44,233 nt of DNA from an uncultured Prevotella sp. (GTDB lineage: Bacteria > Bacteroidota > Bacteroidia > Bacteroidales > Bacteroidaceae): NCBI GenBank assembly GCA_946405145.1, contig CAMJGE010000016.1:1-44233 (forward strand), given 5' to 3'. Position numbers and translations under genes: made by a program. Shown in pieces: positions 35,355-43,566 of this stretch. The number at the start of each line of letters is the position of its first letter. The first letter of the stretch is position 1. The notes under the pieces were generated by a model. That model worked only from the letters and a program-made list of their open reading frames with translations. It searched no databases and had not been told where the DNA came from.

Positions 35355-37889
35355 ATGGATCAGACATTCGACAACGACAGAATTATCAAAATCAACATCG
35401 AGGAAGAAATGAAATCCAGCTACATCGACTACTCCATGTCAGTCATTGTGGCACGTGCACTTCCTGATGTACGCGACGGTTTCAAACCCGTACACCGTCG
35501 TATTCTCTATGGTATGATGGGCATTAACAACGTTTCCACCCAACCTTATAAGAAATGTGCGCGCGTAGTAGGTGAGGTGCTCGGTAAGTACCATCCCCAC
35601 GGCGACAGCTCAGTCTATGGTGCCCTCGTTCGTATGGCACAGGACTGGAACATGCGCTATACACTGGTTGACGGTCAGGGTAACTATGGTTCAGTGGATG
35701 GTGACTCACCCGCTGCCATGCGATACACGGAGTGCCGCCTCTCTAAGATGGGTGAGCACATCATGGACGACCTCGACAAGGAAACCGTCGATATGATGAA
35801 CAACTTCGACGATTCTCTTGAGGAGCCCACCGTGATGCCAACCAAGATTCCAAACCTCCTTGTTAACGGTGGTAACGGTATCGCCGTCGGTATGGCTACC
35901 AACATGCCTACCCATAACCTCAGTGAGGTCATCGATGGCTGCTGTGCCTATATCGACAATCCCGATATCGACACTGACGGTCTGATGCAGTATATCCCTG
36001 GTCCCGACTTCCCTACAGGAGCCTATATCTATGGACTGCAGGGTGTTCGTGATGCCTACGAGACAGGTCGTGGACGTATCGTGATGCGTGCAAAGGCAGA
36101 GATCGAGAGTGGTGAGACCCACGATAAGATTGTTGTCACCGAGATTCCTTATGGTGTCAATAAGGCCGATCTTGTGGCATATATCGCCGATCTCGCCAAC
36201 CAGCATAAGATTGAGGGCGTAGCCAACGTCAACGATGAGTCAGGCCGTCAGGGTATGCGTATCGTGGTTGACTGCAAGCGCGACGCCAATGCCAACGTGC
36301 TGCTCAACAAGCTGTTTAAGATGACAGCCCTGCAGAGCTCTTTCTCTGTGAACAACATCGCCCTGGTAAAAGGTCGTCCCCGTCTGCTCTCACTCAAGGA
36401 GTGCGTGAAGTATTTCGTGGAGCACCGTCATGATGTGACTATCCGTCGCACCAAGTACGATCTGAGGAAAGCTCAGGAGCGTGCCCACATCCTCGAAGGC
36501 TTGATCATCGCCGTGAACAACATCGATGAGGTGGTACACATTATCAGAAACAGTAAGACCCCAATCGATGCTCAGCGCAACTTAGAGGTTCGCTTCGAAC
36601 TCGATGAGCTCCAGTCAAAGGCTATCGTCGATATGCGTCTGGCACAGCTCACAGGTCTGCGTGTAGATCAGCTCCACCAGGAGTTCGAAGACCTGCAGAA
36701 GCTCATTGCCGACTTGCAGGAGATTCTCGACAACCCCGAGCGTTGCAAGGAGGTGATGAAGCAGGATCTGCTAGAGGTGAAGGAGAAATATGGTGACGAG
36801 CGCCGCACGGAGATCATCCCGTTCGACCATGAGTTCAACGCCGAGGACTTCTATCCCGACGATCCTGTAGTGATCACCATCTCACACATGGGCTATATCA
36901 AGCGTACCCCGCTGGCTGACTTCCACGAGCAGGGCAGGGGAGGTGTCGGTGCCAAGGCCGCCCGTCATCGCGACAACGACTTCACCGAGTATATCTATCC
37001 CGCCACGATGCACAACACGCTGCTCTTCTTCACCCAGAAGGGACGCTGCTACTGGCAGAAGTGCTACGAGATCCCCGAGGGCGACAAGAACTCAAAGGGC
37101 CGTGCCATCCAGAATATGCTCAACATCGAGCCCGACGATGCCATCAACGCTGTGCTGCGCATCAAGAACTTCAACGACGAAGAGTTCCTCAACTCCCACT
37201 ATGTGGTGTTCGCCACGAAGCAGGGTATCATCAAGAAGACCTGTCTGGCAGCCTATAAGAATGTACGCGCCGCTGGTGTGATTGCCATCAATATCAACGA
37301 AGGCGACGAGGTGGTAGGCGTTCGTCTTACCAATGGCCACAATGAGCTGCTGCTCGCCAACCGCAACGGACGTGCCGTTCGCTTCGATGAGAGCGACGTA
37401 CGCACCATGGGCCGCGTCTCTACCGGTGTCATCGGTATGCGTCTCGATGGCGACGACGATGAGGTGGTAGGACTGGTTTGCGTGAACGATCCTCAGACAG
37501 AGACCATCATGGTGGTATCTGAGAACGGCTACGGCAAGCGCTCAGAGGTGGAAGACTATCGTAAGACAGCCCGTGGCGCCAAGGGTGTGAAGACCCTCGC
37601 CATCACCGAGAAGACAGGCCGATTGGTAGCCATCAAGGTTGTTACCGATGAGAACGATCTGATGATCATCAACAAGAGCGGTATCCTGATCCGCCTCAAG
37701 GTAGCCGACGTGCGCGTCATGGGTCGTGCCACTCAGGGCGTTCGCCTCATCAACCTCGCTAAGAAGAACGATGTCATTGCTAGCGTTTGCAAGGTGCAGC
37801 ACAGCGATGATGCCGACGACGACGCAGAGCAGGCAGAAGTTCTCAACGAGGAGACCGAATTAGAGAATAATAATAATGAACAAATTTAG
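35355..37889 (+). CDS. gyrA: DNA gyrase subunit A
   Basis: Breaks and rejoins DNA to introduce negative supercoils. 844 aa: winged-helix/tower region with YSMSVIVARALPDVRDGFKP, catalytic Tyr124 in AAMRYTECRLS, and a C-terminal beta-pinwheel domain (about 500-810). The GyrA box is the variant QGRGGVG. An acidic tail follows (SDDADDDAEQAEVLNEETEL in essence). In the quinolone-resistance region HPHGDSSVYGAL, Ser85 is kept (E. coli Ser83) but Gly89 replaces the Asp found at E. coli 87. ParC is less likely because of the pinwheel with GyrA box. Confidence 0.95.
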   Translation: MDQTFDNDRIIKINIEEEMKSSYIDYSMSVIVARALPDVRDGFKPVHRRILYGMMGINNVSTQPYKKCARVVGEVLGKYHPHGDSSVYGALVRMAQDWNMRYTLVDGQGNYGSVDGDSPAAMRYTECRLSKMGEHIMDDLDKETVDMMNNFDDSLEEPTVMPTKIPNLLVNGGNGIAVGMATNMPTHNLSEVIDGCCAYIDNPDIDTDGLMQYIPGPDFPTGAYIYGLQGVRDAYETGRGRIVMRAKAEIESGETHDKIVVTEIPYGVNKADLVAYIADLANQHKIEGVANVNDESGRQGMRIVVDCKRDANANVLLNKLFKMTALQSSFSVNNIALVKGRPRLLSLKECVKYFVEHRHDVTIRRTKYDLRKAQERAHILEGLIIAVNNIDEVVHIIRNSKTPIDAQRNLEVRFELDELQSKAIVDMRLAQLTGLRVDQLHQEFEDLQKLIADLQEILDNPERCKEVMKQDLLEVKEKYGDERRTEIIPFDHEFNAEDFYPDDPVVITISHMGYIKRTPLADFHEQGRGGVGAKAARHRDNDFTEYIYPATMHNTLLFFTQKGRCYWQKCYEIPEGDKNSKGRAIQNMLNIEPDDAINAVLRIKNFNDEEFLNSHYVVFATKQGIIKKTCLAAYKNVRAAGVIAININEGDEVVGVRLTNGHNELLLANRNGRAVRFDESDVRTMGRVSTGVIGMRLDGDDDEVVGLVCVNDPQTETIMVVSENGYGKRSEVEDYRKTARGAKGVKTLAITEKTGRLVAIKVVTDENDLMIINKSGILIRLKVADVRVMGRATQGVRLINLAKKNDVIASVCKVQHSDDADDDAEQAEVLNEETELENNNNEQI

Positions 37890-37914
37890 TGTTTAACCAA
37901 TAATTATCACGTTT

Positions 37915-39126
37915 ATGAAAAAATTAATGATGATGGCAGTGATGTTCGTAGCCAGCGCTACAGCATTTGCCGGTGACAGTGACGCTTTGAAGGCAATCCT
38001 CAAGGCAAAGACCTATGCAGAAGCAGAAACCCTCTTGAAGAGCAGCCTCGATCAGTTGGCAAACGCTCAGGAGAAGGCAAAAGCCTACAACAAGCTTGTT
38101 GACCTCGCAATGGATGAATTCGCAGCCCAGAGTTCTATTGTTACTGAGAATCAGGTAAACAAGCAGATGGGTAGAGAAGAGAAACCAGTTGACCAGAAGG
38201 CTATGACAGAGGCAGCTTACAATGCCGTTTGCGCAGGTATCGAGTGCGACAAGTACGACCAGCAGCCCAATGAGAAGGGAAAGGTAAAGCCCGCTTTCGC
38301 TGAGAAGAATGCCCAGCGTCTGTTCTCAGCTCCCCGTTTCCAGCTCGTGAACGCAGGTCAGGAGGCAGCTCAGAACCGCGACAACGCCAGTGCCCGTAAG
38401 TACTGGGAGATGTTCGTATTGAGCGATACAGCTCCTATTTTCGCCGCTAGTGATCGCACCCAGCAGAAGGAGTTCTTCGGTCAGGTAGCACGCTTCGCAG
38501 CTGTCTATGCTTATCAGGACAAGGATATGGATAAGGCTCTCCAGCTTTGCGAAATCGCCATGAAGGATCCTCAGGAGTATGAGGGCTGCCTCAACCTGAA
38601 GCTCGAGATTCTTGGTGATGGTCTGAAGACAAAGGACGACTCTCTGAGCTACTGCAACAAGCTGAAGGAGCTCTATGCTGAGCACAAGACCGATGGTGTG
38701 ATGGAGAAACTCTACAACACCCTCCTCAGTATCGGTGAGAAAGACGCAGCCTACAAGGTGCTCAACGATGCACTGGCTGAGAACCCCAACAACTTCGTAG
38801 CCCTCGCTGACATGGGTCTCGGACTCATCAACGAGAAGCCCGCAGAGGCTGCCAACTACCTGAAGAAGGCTTGCGAACTGAAGAACGACAATGCAGCCCT
38901 CCAGACCTATGCTGGTACAGCTATCTCTGTTCAAGCTCAGAACACCGACGATCCAGCAGCTAAGAAAGCTCTCTATCAGGAGGCTATCAAGTACTTCGAC
39001 AAGGCTAAGGAGCTCGATCCTGACCGTCTGCAGAGCAACTGGGGTTACAACCGCTACAATGCTTATTACAACTACTACGGCGAGGATGCACCTGAGACTA
39101 AGCAAGCCGAAGCCGACAGCAAGTAA
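37915..39126 (+). CDS. Secreted tetratricopeptide-repeat protein
   Basis: 403 aa with a signal peptide (MKKLMMMAVMFVASATAFAG). The rest is almost all helical, with TPR-like units clearest in the second half: DKDMDKALQLCEIAMKDPQ (about 202-220), IGEKDAAYKVLNDALAENPN (about 275-294), KPAEAANYLKKACELKND and YQEAIKYFDKAKELDPDR. The C-terminus is rich in Asn, Tyr and Glu. A periplasmic scaffold or envelope role is likely but the partner is unknown. It starts 26 bases after gyrA and is probably cotranscribed with it. Confidence 0.85.
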   Translation: MKKLMMMAVMFVASATAFAGDSDALKAILKAKTYAEAETLLKSSLDQLANAQEKAKAYNKLVDLAMDEFAAQSSIVTENQVNKQMGREEKPVDQKAMTEAAYNAVCAGIECDKYDQQPNEKGKVKPAFAEKNAQRLFSAPRFQLVNAGQEAAQNRDNASARKYWEMFVLSDTAPIFAASDRTQQKEFFGQVARFAAVYAYQDKDMDKALQLCEIAMKDPQEYEGCLNLKLEILGDGLKTKDDSLSYCNKLKELYAEHKTDGVMEKLYNTLLSIGEKDAAYKVLNDALAENPNNFVALADMGLGLINEKPAEAANYLKKACELKNDNAALQTYAGTAISVQAQNTDDPAAKKALYQEAIKYFDKAKELDPDRLQSNWGYNRYNAYYNYYGEDAPETKQAEADSK

Positions 39127-39156
39127 TTCAAGAATCCCCAAAACGGTTTTTGAACA

Positions 39157-39666
39157 ATGAAAAAAGTATTCATGATGTTGGCTCTGTTAGCACTGCCATT
39201 TGCTATGCAGGCTCAGAGTAAGTTCCACGATGTGGAGATGAACGAGGCAACAGGCCCAGTCAAGAAGATCTCACAGAACTTCATGGGTCAGATGCAGGTC
39301 ATCGACTTCACCACCGACGGTAAGATGCAGCGTCAGGAACTCAGCGACGCCCAATATGATGCCGATGGTTATATCCAGTCTTTCAAACTCAATGTAATGG
39401 GTCAGGAACTGACTATCACAGTCAAATGGGAAGACGGACGCGTGAAGACGCAGTCGATGAACGTGATGGGCCAGGATATGGTGATTACCCGCAGCTATAA
39501 CGAGCAGGGTGCTCCCGCCGAGGACATCATTAACATGGGAGGCATGGAGAATAAGTCGCCCTATTCTGAATACAAGTACGATGATCACGGCAACTGGATC
39601 AGTCGTAAAGGCACAGTCATGGGCCAGGAGATGACTCAGACCCGCACGATCGAGTACTACGAGTAA
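39157..39666 (+). CDS. Secreted MGQ-repeat protein, unknown function
   Basis: 169 aa with a signal peptide ending near AMQAQ (residue 20). I see four copies of an xxMGQ motif (residues 43-45, 81-83, 104-106, 155-157), each inside a strand such as LNVMGQELTITV or MNVMGQDMVITR, separated by YD-type turns (YDADGYIQS, YNEQGAP, YDDHGNWISR). This pattern suggests a small beta-sheet repeat protein resembling YD/RHS-like or antiparallel solenoid proteins. No catalytic motif. It follows the TPR gene by 30 bases and ends with a strong terminator, so it may act with the TPR protein. Confidence 0.75.
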   Translation: MKKVFMMLALLALPFAMQAQSKFHDVEMNEATGPVKKISQNFMGQMQVIDFTTDGKMQRQELSDAQYDADGYIQSFKLNVMGQELTITVKWEDGRVKTQSMNVMGQDMVITRSYNEQGAPAEDIINMGGMENKSPYSEYKYDDHGNWISRKGTVMGQEMTQTRTIEYYE

Positions 39667-39690
39667 ATCATACATTGTCTCATTGAGATC

Positions 39691-39729
39691 AGAGAGGACT
39701 GACAATTTTGTCAGTCCTCTCTTTTCTTT
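39691..39729 (+). terminator. Rho-independent terminator
   Basis: A perfect 13-bp stem (39691-39703 with 39710-39722, arm AGAGAGGACTGAC), a 6-base loop, and a T-rich tail (39723-39729). It closes the gyrA-TPR-MGQ transcript. Confidence 0.93.
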
Positions 39730-39753
39730 AATACCCCATACACGAGGTTGCTC

Positions 39754-39870
39754 CTAGTAGACGATTCGCATTCCGCGATAGGTCGAAGGGACTTTCAGCA
39801 CCTCCAGCAAATGCCACTTGGGACGGCCAAAATCGTAGGACTCCCTGTCGAGAATGATACTATTCCTTTG
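39754..39870 (-). pseudogene. Possible decayed gene end (38-residue open fragment)
   Basis: On the minus strand, a frame open from 39870 ends at TAG 39756-39754 and encodes a plausible protein C-terminus (SIILDRESYDFGRPKW, then a hydrophobic LLEVLKVPS stretch and YRGMRIVY). It has no start codon and is closed upstream by TAA at 39873. A second minus frame just upstream (IMIRGDLAIAIGHYTHNSS) could be the frameshifted continuation. I cannot name the parent family. The other bases of 39730-39960 hold only an 8-bp inverted repeat (39884-39891/39905-39912). Confidence 0.35.
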
Positions 39871-39960
39871 TTAATTTGTATACTGCTATTGTGGGTATAA
39901 TGACCAATAGCAATAGCAAGATCTCCACGTATCATAATACAAAGCCCCCTATAAATCCAT

Positions 39961-40386
39961 TCATAACAATCCTGATACAATATCGCCATGACGTTTCTCG
40001 TCGTTCTTCACGCTCTCCACCTCGGGGAAGTCAGCAATTAGGTGTTCATAACCAACGGCAGCATCGTACTCTCCCTTTGCAATCATCTTATAGAGGCGTT
40101 TCTTGCCTAACAGACAGTAAAGTATAGGCATGATTCGAGCCATCGTTTTCTTGGGTTTCAAAGCCTTTTGGGTATAGGCATGGAACACGCTGGCATGTCG
40201 ACCTTCTTCCTTTGCCAACTGAAGGAAAGCCTCACGCTCCTTATCCGTCTTAACCACTTTAGCCAGTCTCTGGTACATCAGCACAGCATCAAGTTCGCCC
40301 TGCTGACTACGCAATAGTTCTTTATAATATTTGCCTCTTTGGCTTACGCCGTTTCTCCGTTCTTCGGAGACACTCAAATGTGTCAT
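39961..40386 (-). CDS. Ferritin-like/rubrerythrin-family protein
   Basis: 141 aa, helical. Metal-ligand-like residues in two helical pairs: QQGELDAVLMYQRL and AKEEGRHASVFHAY (ExxRH), then KGEYDAAVGYEHL and NDEKRHGDIVSG (ExxRH). Two E..H pairs are the diiron pattern of ferritin-like proteins. No C-terminal rubredoxin domain is present. A connecting hydrophobic stretch (ARIMPILYCLLGKK) is notable. A role in peroxide or metal handling is inferred. The first 18 residues (SVSEERRNGVSQRG) are encoded by hairpin-rich DNA and may be an added leader. Confidence 0.78.
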   Translation of the reverse strand: MTHLSVSEERRNGVSQRGKYYKELLRSQQGELDAVLMYQRLAKVVKTDKEREAFLQLAKEEGRHASVFHAYTQKALKPKKTMARIMPILYCLLGKKRLYKMIAKGEYDAAVGYEHLIADFPEVESVKNDEKRHGDIVSGLL

Positions 40387-40413
40387 ATTACTAAACTATT
40401 CTAAATTTGGGCG

Positions 40414-40421
40414 CAAATATA
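40414..40421 (-). promoter_or_regulatory. -7 promoter element of the ferritin-like gene
   Basis: TATATTTG on the minus strand, 28-35 bases before the ATG at 40386. No clear -33 partner is seen. Confidence 0.55.
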
Positions 40422-40443
40422 CGAATAATCAAGGAATAATGAG

Positions 40444-40451
40444 TAACTTTG
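40444..40451 (+). promoter_or_regulatory. -7 promoter element of the 40478-41389 gene group
   Basis: TAACTTTG fits TAnnTTTG and lies 27-34 bases before the ATG at 40478. The -33 region has no TTTG. Confidence 0.55.
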
Positions 40452-40477
40452 TCCTTTGATTTAATAGTATTTGTGAA

Positions 40478-40708
40478 ATGGACAACCTTCCCAAAGACCC
40501 TGCCATACTCGTTTCGAGTGTCCGATCGGCTTTGCCGCTTGGCTCGTCCAAGAACATGCTTCTGAGAGACGAAGAGTTTGACAGTCTCGAATCACTATGC
40601 TATGCTTTCAGCAGAGAACCCAAGGAAATCAAAGACTATCTCATGAAGTACGGCTTCGTATGGAGTGAGTCTCAGAAACAATTCAGACCCATCGGCTACG
40701 ATCAATGA
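40478..40708 (+). CDS. DUF4250-family protein with an inserted segment
   Basis: 76 aa. The start LPKDPAILVSSV and the later NMLLRDEEFDSLESLCYAF match the DUF4250 pattern as I remember it (PKDPxxLLSxVNxxLRDxxxSLDxLC), normally about 55-65 aa. Between them sit ten extra residues, R16-K25 (RSALPLGSSK), encoded by three short hairpins. The C-terminal half keeps the helix-turn-like pattern. Function unknown. It overlaps the next small gene by 4 bases (ATGA at 40705). Confidence 0.75.
   Translation: MDNLPKDPAILVSSVRSALPLGSSKNMLLRDEEFDSLESLCYAFSREPKEIKDYLMKYGFVWSESQKQFRPIGYDQ
40508..40552 (+). repeat. Three adjacent mini-hairpins inside the DUF4250 gene
   Basis: CTCG-TTT-CGAG (40508-40518), CGGC-TTT-GCCG (40527-40537) and CTTGG-CTCGT-CCAAG (40538-40552). 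They cover the extra ten codons (40523-40552). This looks like a short palindromic element inserted in frame. Confidence 0.6.
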
Positions 40709-40854
40709 TCACAAAGGACAGCATAGAGACCGCCGACATGAGTCGGGAATTATATGATGCCATCAGTGGCGGCAGGACAGACTTCCTCCGTGACCACAAA
40801 CGGTTTCCAGAGGATGTTACACAAGCAGTAGAACGATTAGAAAACATGTTATAG
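40705..40854 (+). CDS. Small protein, 49 aa
   Basis: Begins on the ATGA that ends the DUF4250 gene and stops at TAG 40852-40854, 4 bases before the next gene. Translation: MITKDSIETADMSRELYDAI, a Gly-Gly turn (SGGRTDFLRDH), then a helix ending AVERLENML. Its tight coupling on both sides and ordinary codon use argue that it is real. I do not recognise the family. Confidence 0.6.
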   Translation: MITKDSIETADMSRELYDAISGGRTDFLRDHKRFPEDVTQAVERLENML

Positions 40855-40858
40855 AAGT

Positions 40859-41389
40859 ATGGAAAATTTTGAAGAGATATTGCGTAAGGACTTACACCAG
40901 TTCCTACAGTCAATGCAGGAGGTTGATGAACGCTTGCCAGAGTGTCCCGATGTTGAAGACAAATGGGAAGGGATAGCCAAGGCTTACATCCCAGACGGCA
41001 TACGAGAGTTTCAGGACTTCCCTTCAGCCTCACTGGGCTGGATGATGTATATCGGCATGGCCGTTGCCAAGATGTGGGACACGGAATGGGACATCTATTC
41101 AGAGATTGACGACCTCTATGCCTACATGCGCGACAAGCGCGGCTACGACTCGATGGATGAATATATCCGCCAAGATGTCCTCTTGTTGCAGGGCGCAGAC
41201 TACACAGCTCTGGAGAAAGTCACTGGCGAGTGTGCTTCACGGGTCTATAATGCCTTGATGCATCAGCATCTGGAGCCTGGCACAAAGGAGGCATTCAATG
41301 GCTATGTGGTCTGTCTGCGCCAACTATACTTATTCGGTGCTGCCATGCAGCTGAAGCGTATGGGTTATCACATGACGAAAATGAATTAA
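40859..41389 (+). CDS. Hypothetical protein, 176 aa
   Basis: Cytoplasmic, acidic, mainly helical. Features: MENFEEILRKDLHQFLQSMQ helix, PSASLGWMMYIGMAVAKMWD with many Met and aromatic residues, RDKRGYDSMDEYIRQDVLLL, and a C-terminal MQLKRMGYHMTKMN. It looks like a conserved Bacteroidales family but I cannot name it. It belongs to a three-gene group with the DUF4250 and 49-aa genes. Confidence 0.7.
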   Translation: MENFEEILRKDLHQFLQSMQEVDERLPECPDVEDKWEGIAKAYIPDGIREFQDFPSASLGWMMYIGMAVAKMWDTEWDIYSEIDDLYAYMRDKRGYDSMDEYIRQDVLLLQGADYTALEKVTGECASRVYNALMHQHLEPGTKEAFNGYVVCLRQLYLFGAAMQLKRMGYHMTKMN

Positions 41390-41401
41390 TGCATATTACC
41401 A

Positions 41402-41512
41402 ATCGTAGTCAAGCGCATACATAACGAGGAAATGGTTCTGAAGCAGGAACTCGGTGGCTACAAGGAGTATATACAACGTATTCGCTATCGGCTCATCCCC
41501 TTTATCTGGTAA
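41402..41512 (+). pseudogene. Remnant of an isoprenylcysteine methyltransferase (ICMT)-family gene
   Basis: An open frame of 36 codons with no start encodes a typical ICMT-family C-terminus: RIHNEEMVLKQELGGYKEY, then QRIRYRLIPFIW and a stop. Family members end with RIxxEExxLxxxxGYxxYxxxxxRLIPxIW. The membrane helices and SAM site that should precede are gone; the sequence runs straight into the stop of the 176-aa gene. This is best read as the tail left by a deletion. Confidence 0.7.
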
Positions 41513-41533
41513 AAAGAATGTAAATCGAGAAAT

Positions 41534-42013
41534 ATGAAGAAGATAATAAACCCTTGGCGCAACCATCCTGAGTACAACTGTTTCGGCTGTTGTCCTGAGA
41601 ATCCTATCGGACTCCACATGGAGTTCTATGAGGATGGTGACTATATTGTGAGCAAATGGCATCCCGAGAAGAACTATCAGGGATGGGTGAACACCATGCA
41701 CGGCGGCATCCTCAGTACGCTGATTGACGAGGTTTGTGGATGGGTGGTCACCCGTAAGCTACAGACCAGCGGATATACTGTACAGCTGAATGTGAAGTTC
41801 CGCAAGGCAGTTTCAACCACAGAGCCGGAACTGACCATACGTGCAAAAGTCACGAAGCAAGTTCGCAACCTGGTTTATATCAATGCAGAGATAACTAACT
41901 CAAAAGGCGAACTCTGCAATGAGGGTGAAGTGGTCTATTTCCTGATGAATCAGGAGAAAGCCAAGGAAATGGGATTCATTCATTGTGAAGTCGAAGATGA
42001 ACAAAGTCAATAG
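41534..42013 (+). CDS. PaaI/hotdog-fold acyl-CoA thioesterase-like protein
   Basis: 159 aa. The N-terminal NCFGCCPENPIGLHMEF and the central GWVNTMHGGILSTLIDEVCGW are the signature of small hotdog thioesterases; HGG and the following Asp are the expected active-site region. The strand SGYTVQLNVKFRKAV follows. It probably hydrolyses an acyl-CoA of unknown identity. It lies 22 bases after the ICMT remnant and 4 bases before the methyltransferase gene. Confidence 0.85.
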   Translation: MKKIINPWRNHPEYNCFGCCPENPIGLHMEFYEDGDYIVSKWHPEKNYQGWVNTMHGGILSTLIDEVCGWVVTRKLQTSGYTVQLNVKFRKAVSTTEPELTIRAKVTKQVRNLVYINAEITNSKGELCNEGEVVYFLMNQEKAKEMGFIHCEVEDEQSQ

Positions 42014-42017
42014 TAAG

Positions 42018-42746
42018 ATGGATCCGATGGGAAGAGCGATTGCCGACTACCATAAGACTAAAAAGGCAAGCAAGCTCAGAGTGTTCTCTCCGATGTTTGA
42101 GGAGGACGAGATTCCCTTGACTACTCTTTTCCGCAGCTATGATTCAATGCCAAAGATAGAACGTAAAGCACTGGATTTGGCAAAAGAAAGGATACTTGAC
42201 GTAGGAGCTGGCGCAGGATGCCATTCACTTGTCCTGCAAGAGCGAGGTTTGGATGTGACTGCCATTGATATCTCCCCATTGTCTGTTGAGATCATGAAAG
42301 AGCGTGGGGTCAAGAAGGCACTGGTACAGGACTTTTTCGAGCTTGGCTCTCAACAACACGTCTTTACTTTGGAAGGTCAGTATGACACCATCCTAATGCT
42401 GATGAACGGTATTGGTATTGTGGGAACGTTGGAGCGTATGCCAGAGTTCTTCAAACAGCTCGATAAGATACTGGCTCCTGGAGGTCAAGTTCTCTGCGAT
42501 TCATCTGACATCAGCTATGTGTTCGAGACTGAGGATGGCATCATTGAGTTACCTGATGATATGAACTATTACGGAGAGCATAGTTTCCAAATGAGATACA
42601 AGGACACCATTGGCGAACCCTTTAACTGGCTTTACATCGATGCTGACACCCTAAGAGAGAAAGCATGGAGAAGTGGCTATACTGTCAAAGTCATAGCTGA
42701 AGGTGAGCATTACGATTATTTGGCAAGAATAACAAAGAGAGAATAG
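42018..42746 (+). CDS. Class I SAM-dependent methyltransferase
   Basis: 242 aa from ATG 42018 (MDPMGRAIADYHKTKKASKL). Motif I is ILDVGAGAGCHSLVL, motif II VTAIDISPLSVEIMKERGV, and motif post-I/III includes YDTILMLMNGIGIVGTLERM. Substrate unknown. The frame is open back to a GTG at 41985 and has another ATG at 41997, both inside the thioesterase gene; 42018 is preferred because the family-like part starts there and it lies just after the upstream stop. Confidence 0.85.
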   Translation: MDPMGRAIADYHKTKKASKLRVFSPMFEEDEIPLTTLFRSYDSMPKIERKALDLAKERILDVGAGAGCHSLVLQERGLDVTAIDISPLSVEIMKERGVKKALVQDFFELGSQQHVFTLEGQYDTILMLMNGIGIVGTLERMPEFFKQLDKILAPGGQVLCDSSDISYVFETEDGIIELPDDMNYYGEHSFQMRYKDTIGEPFNWLYIDADTLREKAWRSGYTVKVIAEGEHYDYLARITKRE

Positions 42747-42747
42747 T

Positions 42748-43482
42748 ATGAAGATATTATTTACATTACTTTGCATCGGCCTATTGTTTATGGCCTGTGC
42801 ACAGCAAACCAAAAATGAAACGAACATGGAGTTTACTGACAACGTAAAAGAGGCTCTCGCAGACAGTGGGCGAATTGATTTGAACAGTCTTCAGTGGACG
42901 AGAGAACCGGGTGGATTTGAGGTGAAGGGTGACACCATCCTCATCACTACTGCGCCGCACACCGACCTCTGGCAGCGCACCTACTATCACTTCCAGAACG
43001 ACAATGCCCCCGTGTTACAGATGAAGACCCGTGAAAAGTTCTTCAGCTTTGTGGTGAAGACCGACTTCACGCAGAGTCATCAGCGCTTTGACCAGTGCGG
43101 CATCGTGATGTATCTGGACAGTGAGAACTGGCTGAAAGGCTCGGTTGAATACGAAAACGACGAATTCCAACACCTCGGCAGTGTAGCCACGAACAAGGGC
43201 TATTCCGACTGGGCCACAACAGCTATTCCTGCTGACGTGAAGACGATGTGGTATCGGTTCTCCCGTCGCGAGGATGACTACTGCATCGAGTGCTCCACCA
43301 ACGGCATCGATTTCAGTCAGATGCGCATCTGCCACATGTATGCCGGTGCCGACGAAATCAGCTTTGGCATCTATGCCTGTTCACCCGAAGAGTCATCCTT
43401 CACAGCAGTCTTCTCCGACATGAAGATTACCGAATGTGCATGGAAGGCGCACGACGGTCAACAGCCTGATAAAGAGAAGTAA
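42748..43482 (+). CDS. DUF1349-family lipoprotein
   Basis: 244 aa. The lipobox LLFMAC (Cys17) marks a lipoprotein. The body matches the DUF1349 concanavalin-like fold: LQWTREPGGFEVKGDTILITTAPHTDLWQRTYYH, FVVKTDFTQSHQRFDQCGIVMYLD, WLKGSVEYEND, SVATNKGYSDWAT and ISFGIYACSPE (each quoted in part). Most relatives I know lack an export signal, so this is a surface or periplasmic version. Possibly carbohydrate-binding or a hydrolase; not shown. Confidence 0.82.
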   Translation: MKILFTLLCIGLLFMACAQQTKNETNMEFTDNVKEALADSGRIDLNSLQWTREPGGFEVKGDTILITTAPHTDLWQRTYYHFQNDNAPVLQMKTREKFFSFVVKTDFTQSHQRFDQCGIVMYLDSENWLKGSVEYENDEFQHLGSVATNKGYSDWATTAIPADVKTMWYRFSRREDDYCIECSTNGIDFSQMRICHMYAGADEISFGIYACSPEESSFTAVFSDMKITECAWKAHDGQQPDKEK

Positions 43483-43485
43483 AAT

Positions 43486-43566
43486 ATGAAGTGGACAGTA
43501 CTATCAGATAATACTTCCTCGTGCGGAACAACCAATAACGATATGGCAAACAAAAACGAAGTATGA
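43486..43566 (+). pseudogene. Short coding remnant or leader, 26 codons
   Basis: The frame MKWTVLSDNTSSC, then NNDMANKNEV and TGA. The first 12 residues resemble the start of a metallo-beta-lactamase-fold family (MKxTVLxDN), but nothing of that protein follows. Its stop overlaps the ATG of the next gene (ATGA at 43563), so it might instead act as a coupled leader peptide. Confidence 0.4.

Noticed and set aside
38326..39141. 271-aa minus-strand open frame rich in Leu and Val
   Set aside because: Shadow of the TPR gene caused by its codon bias; the plus-strand protein has a signal peptide and TPR motifs.
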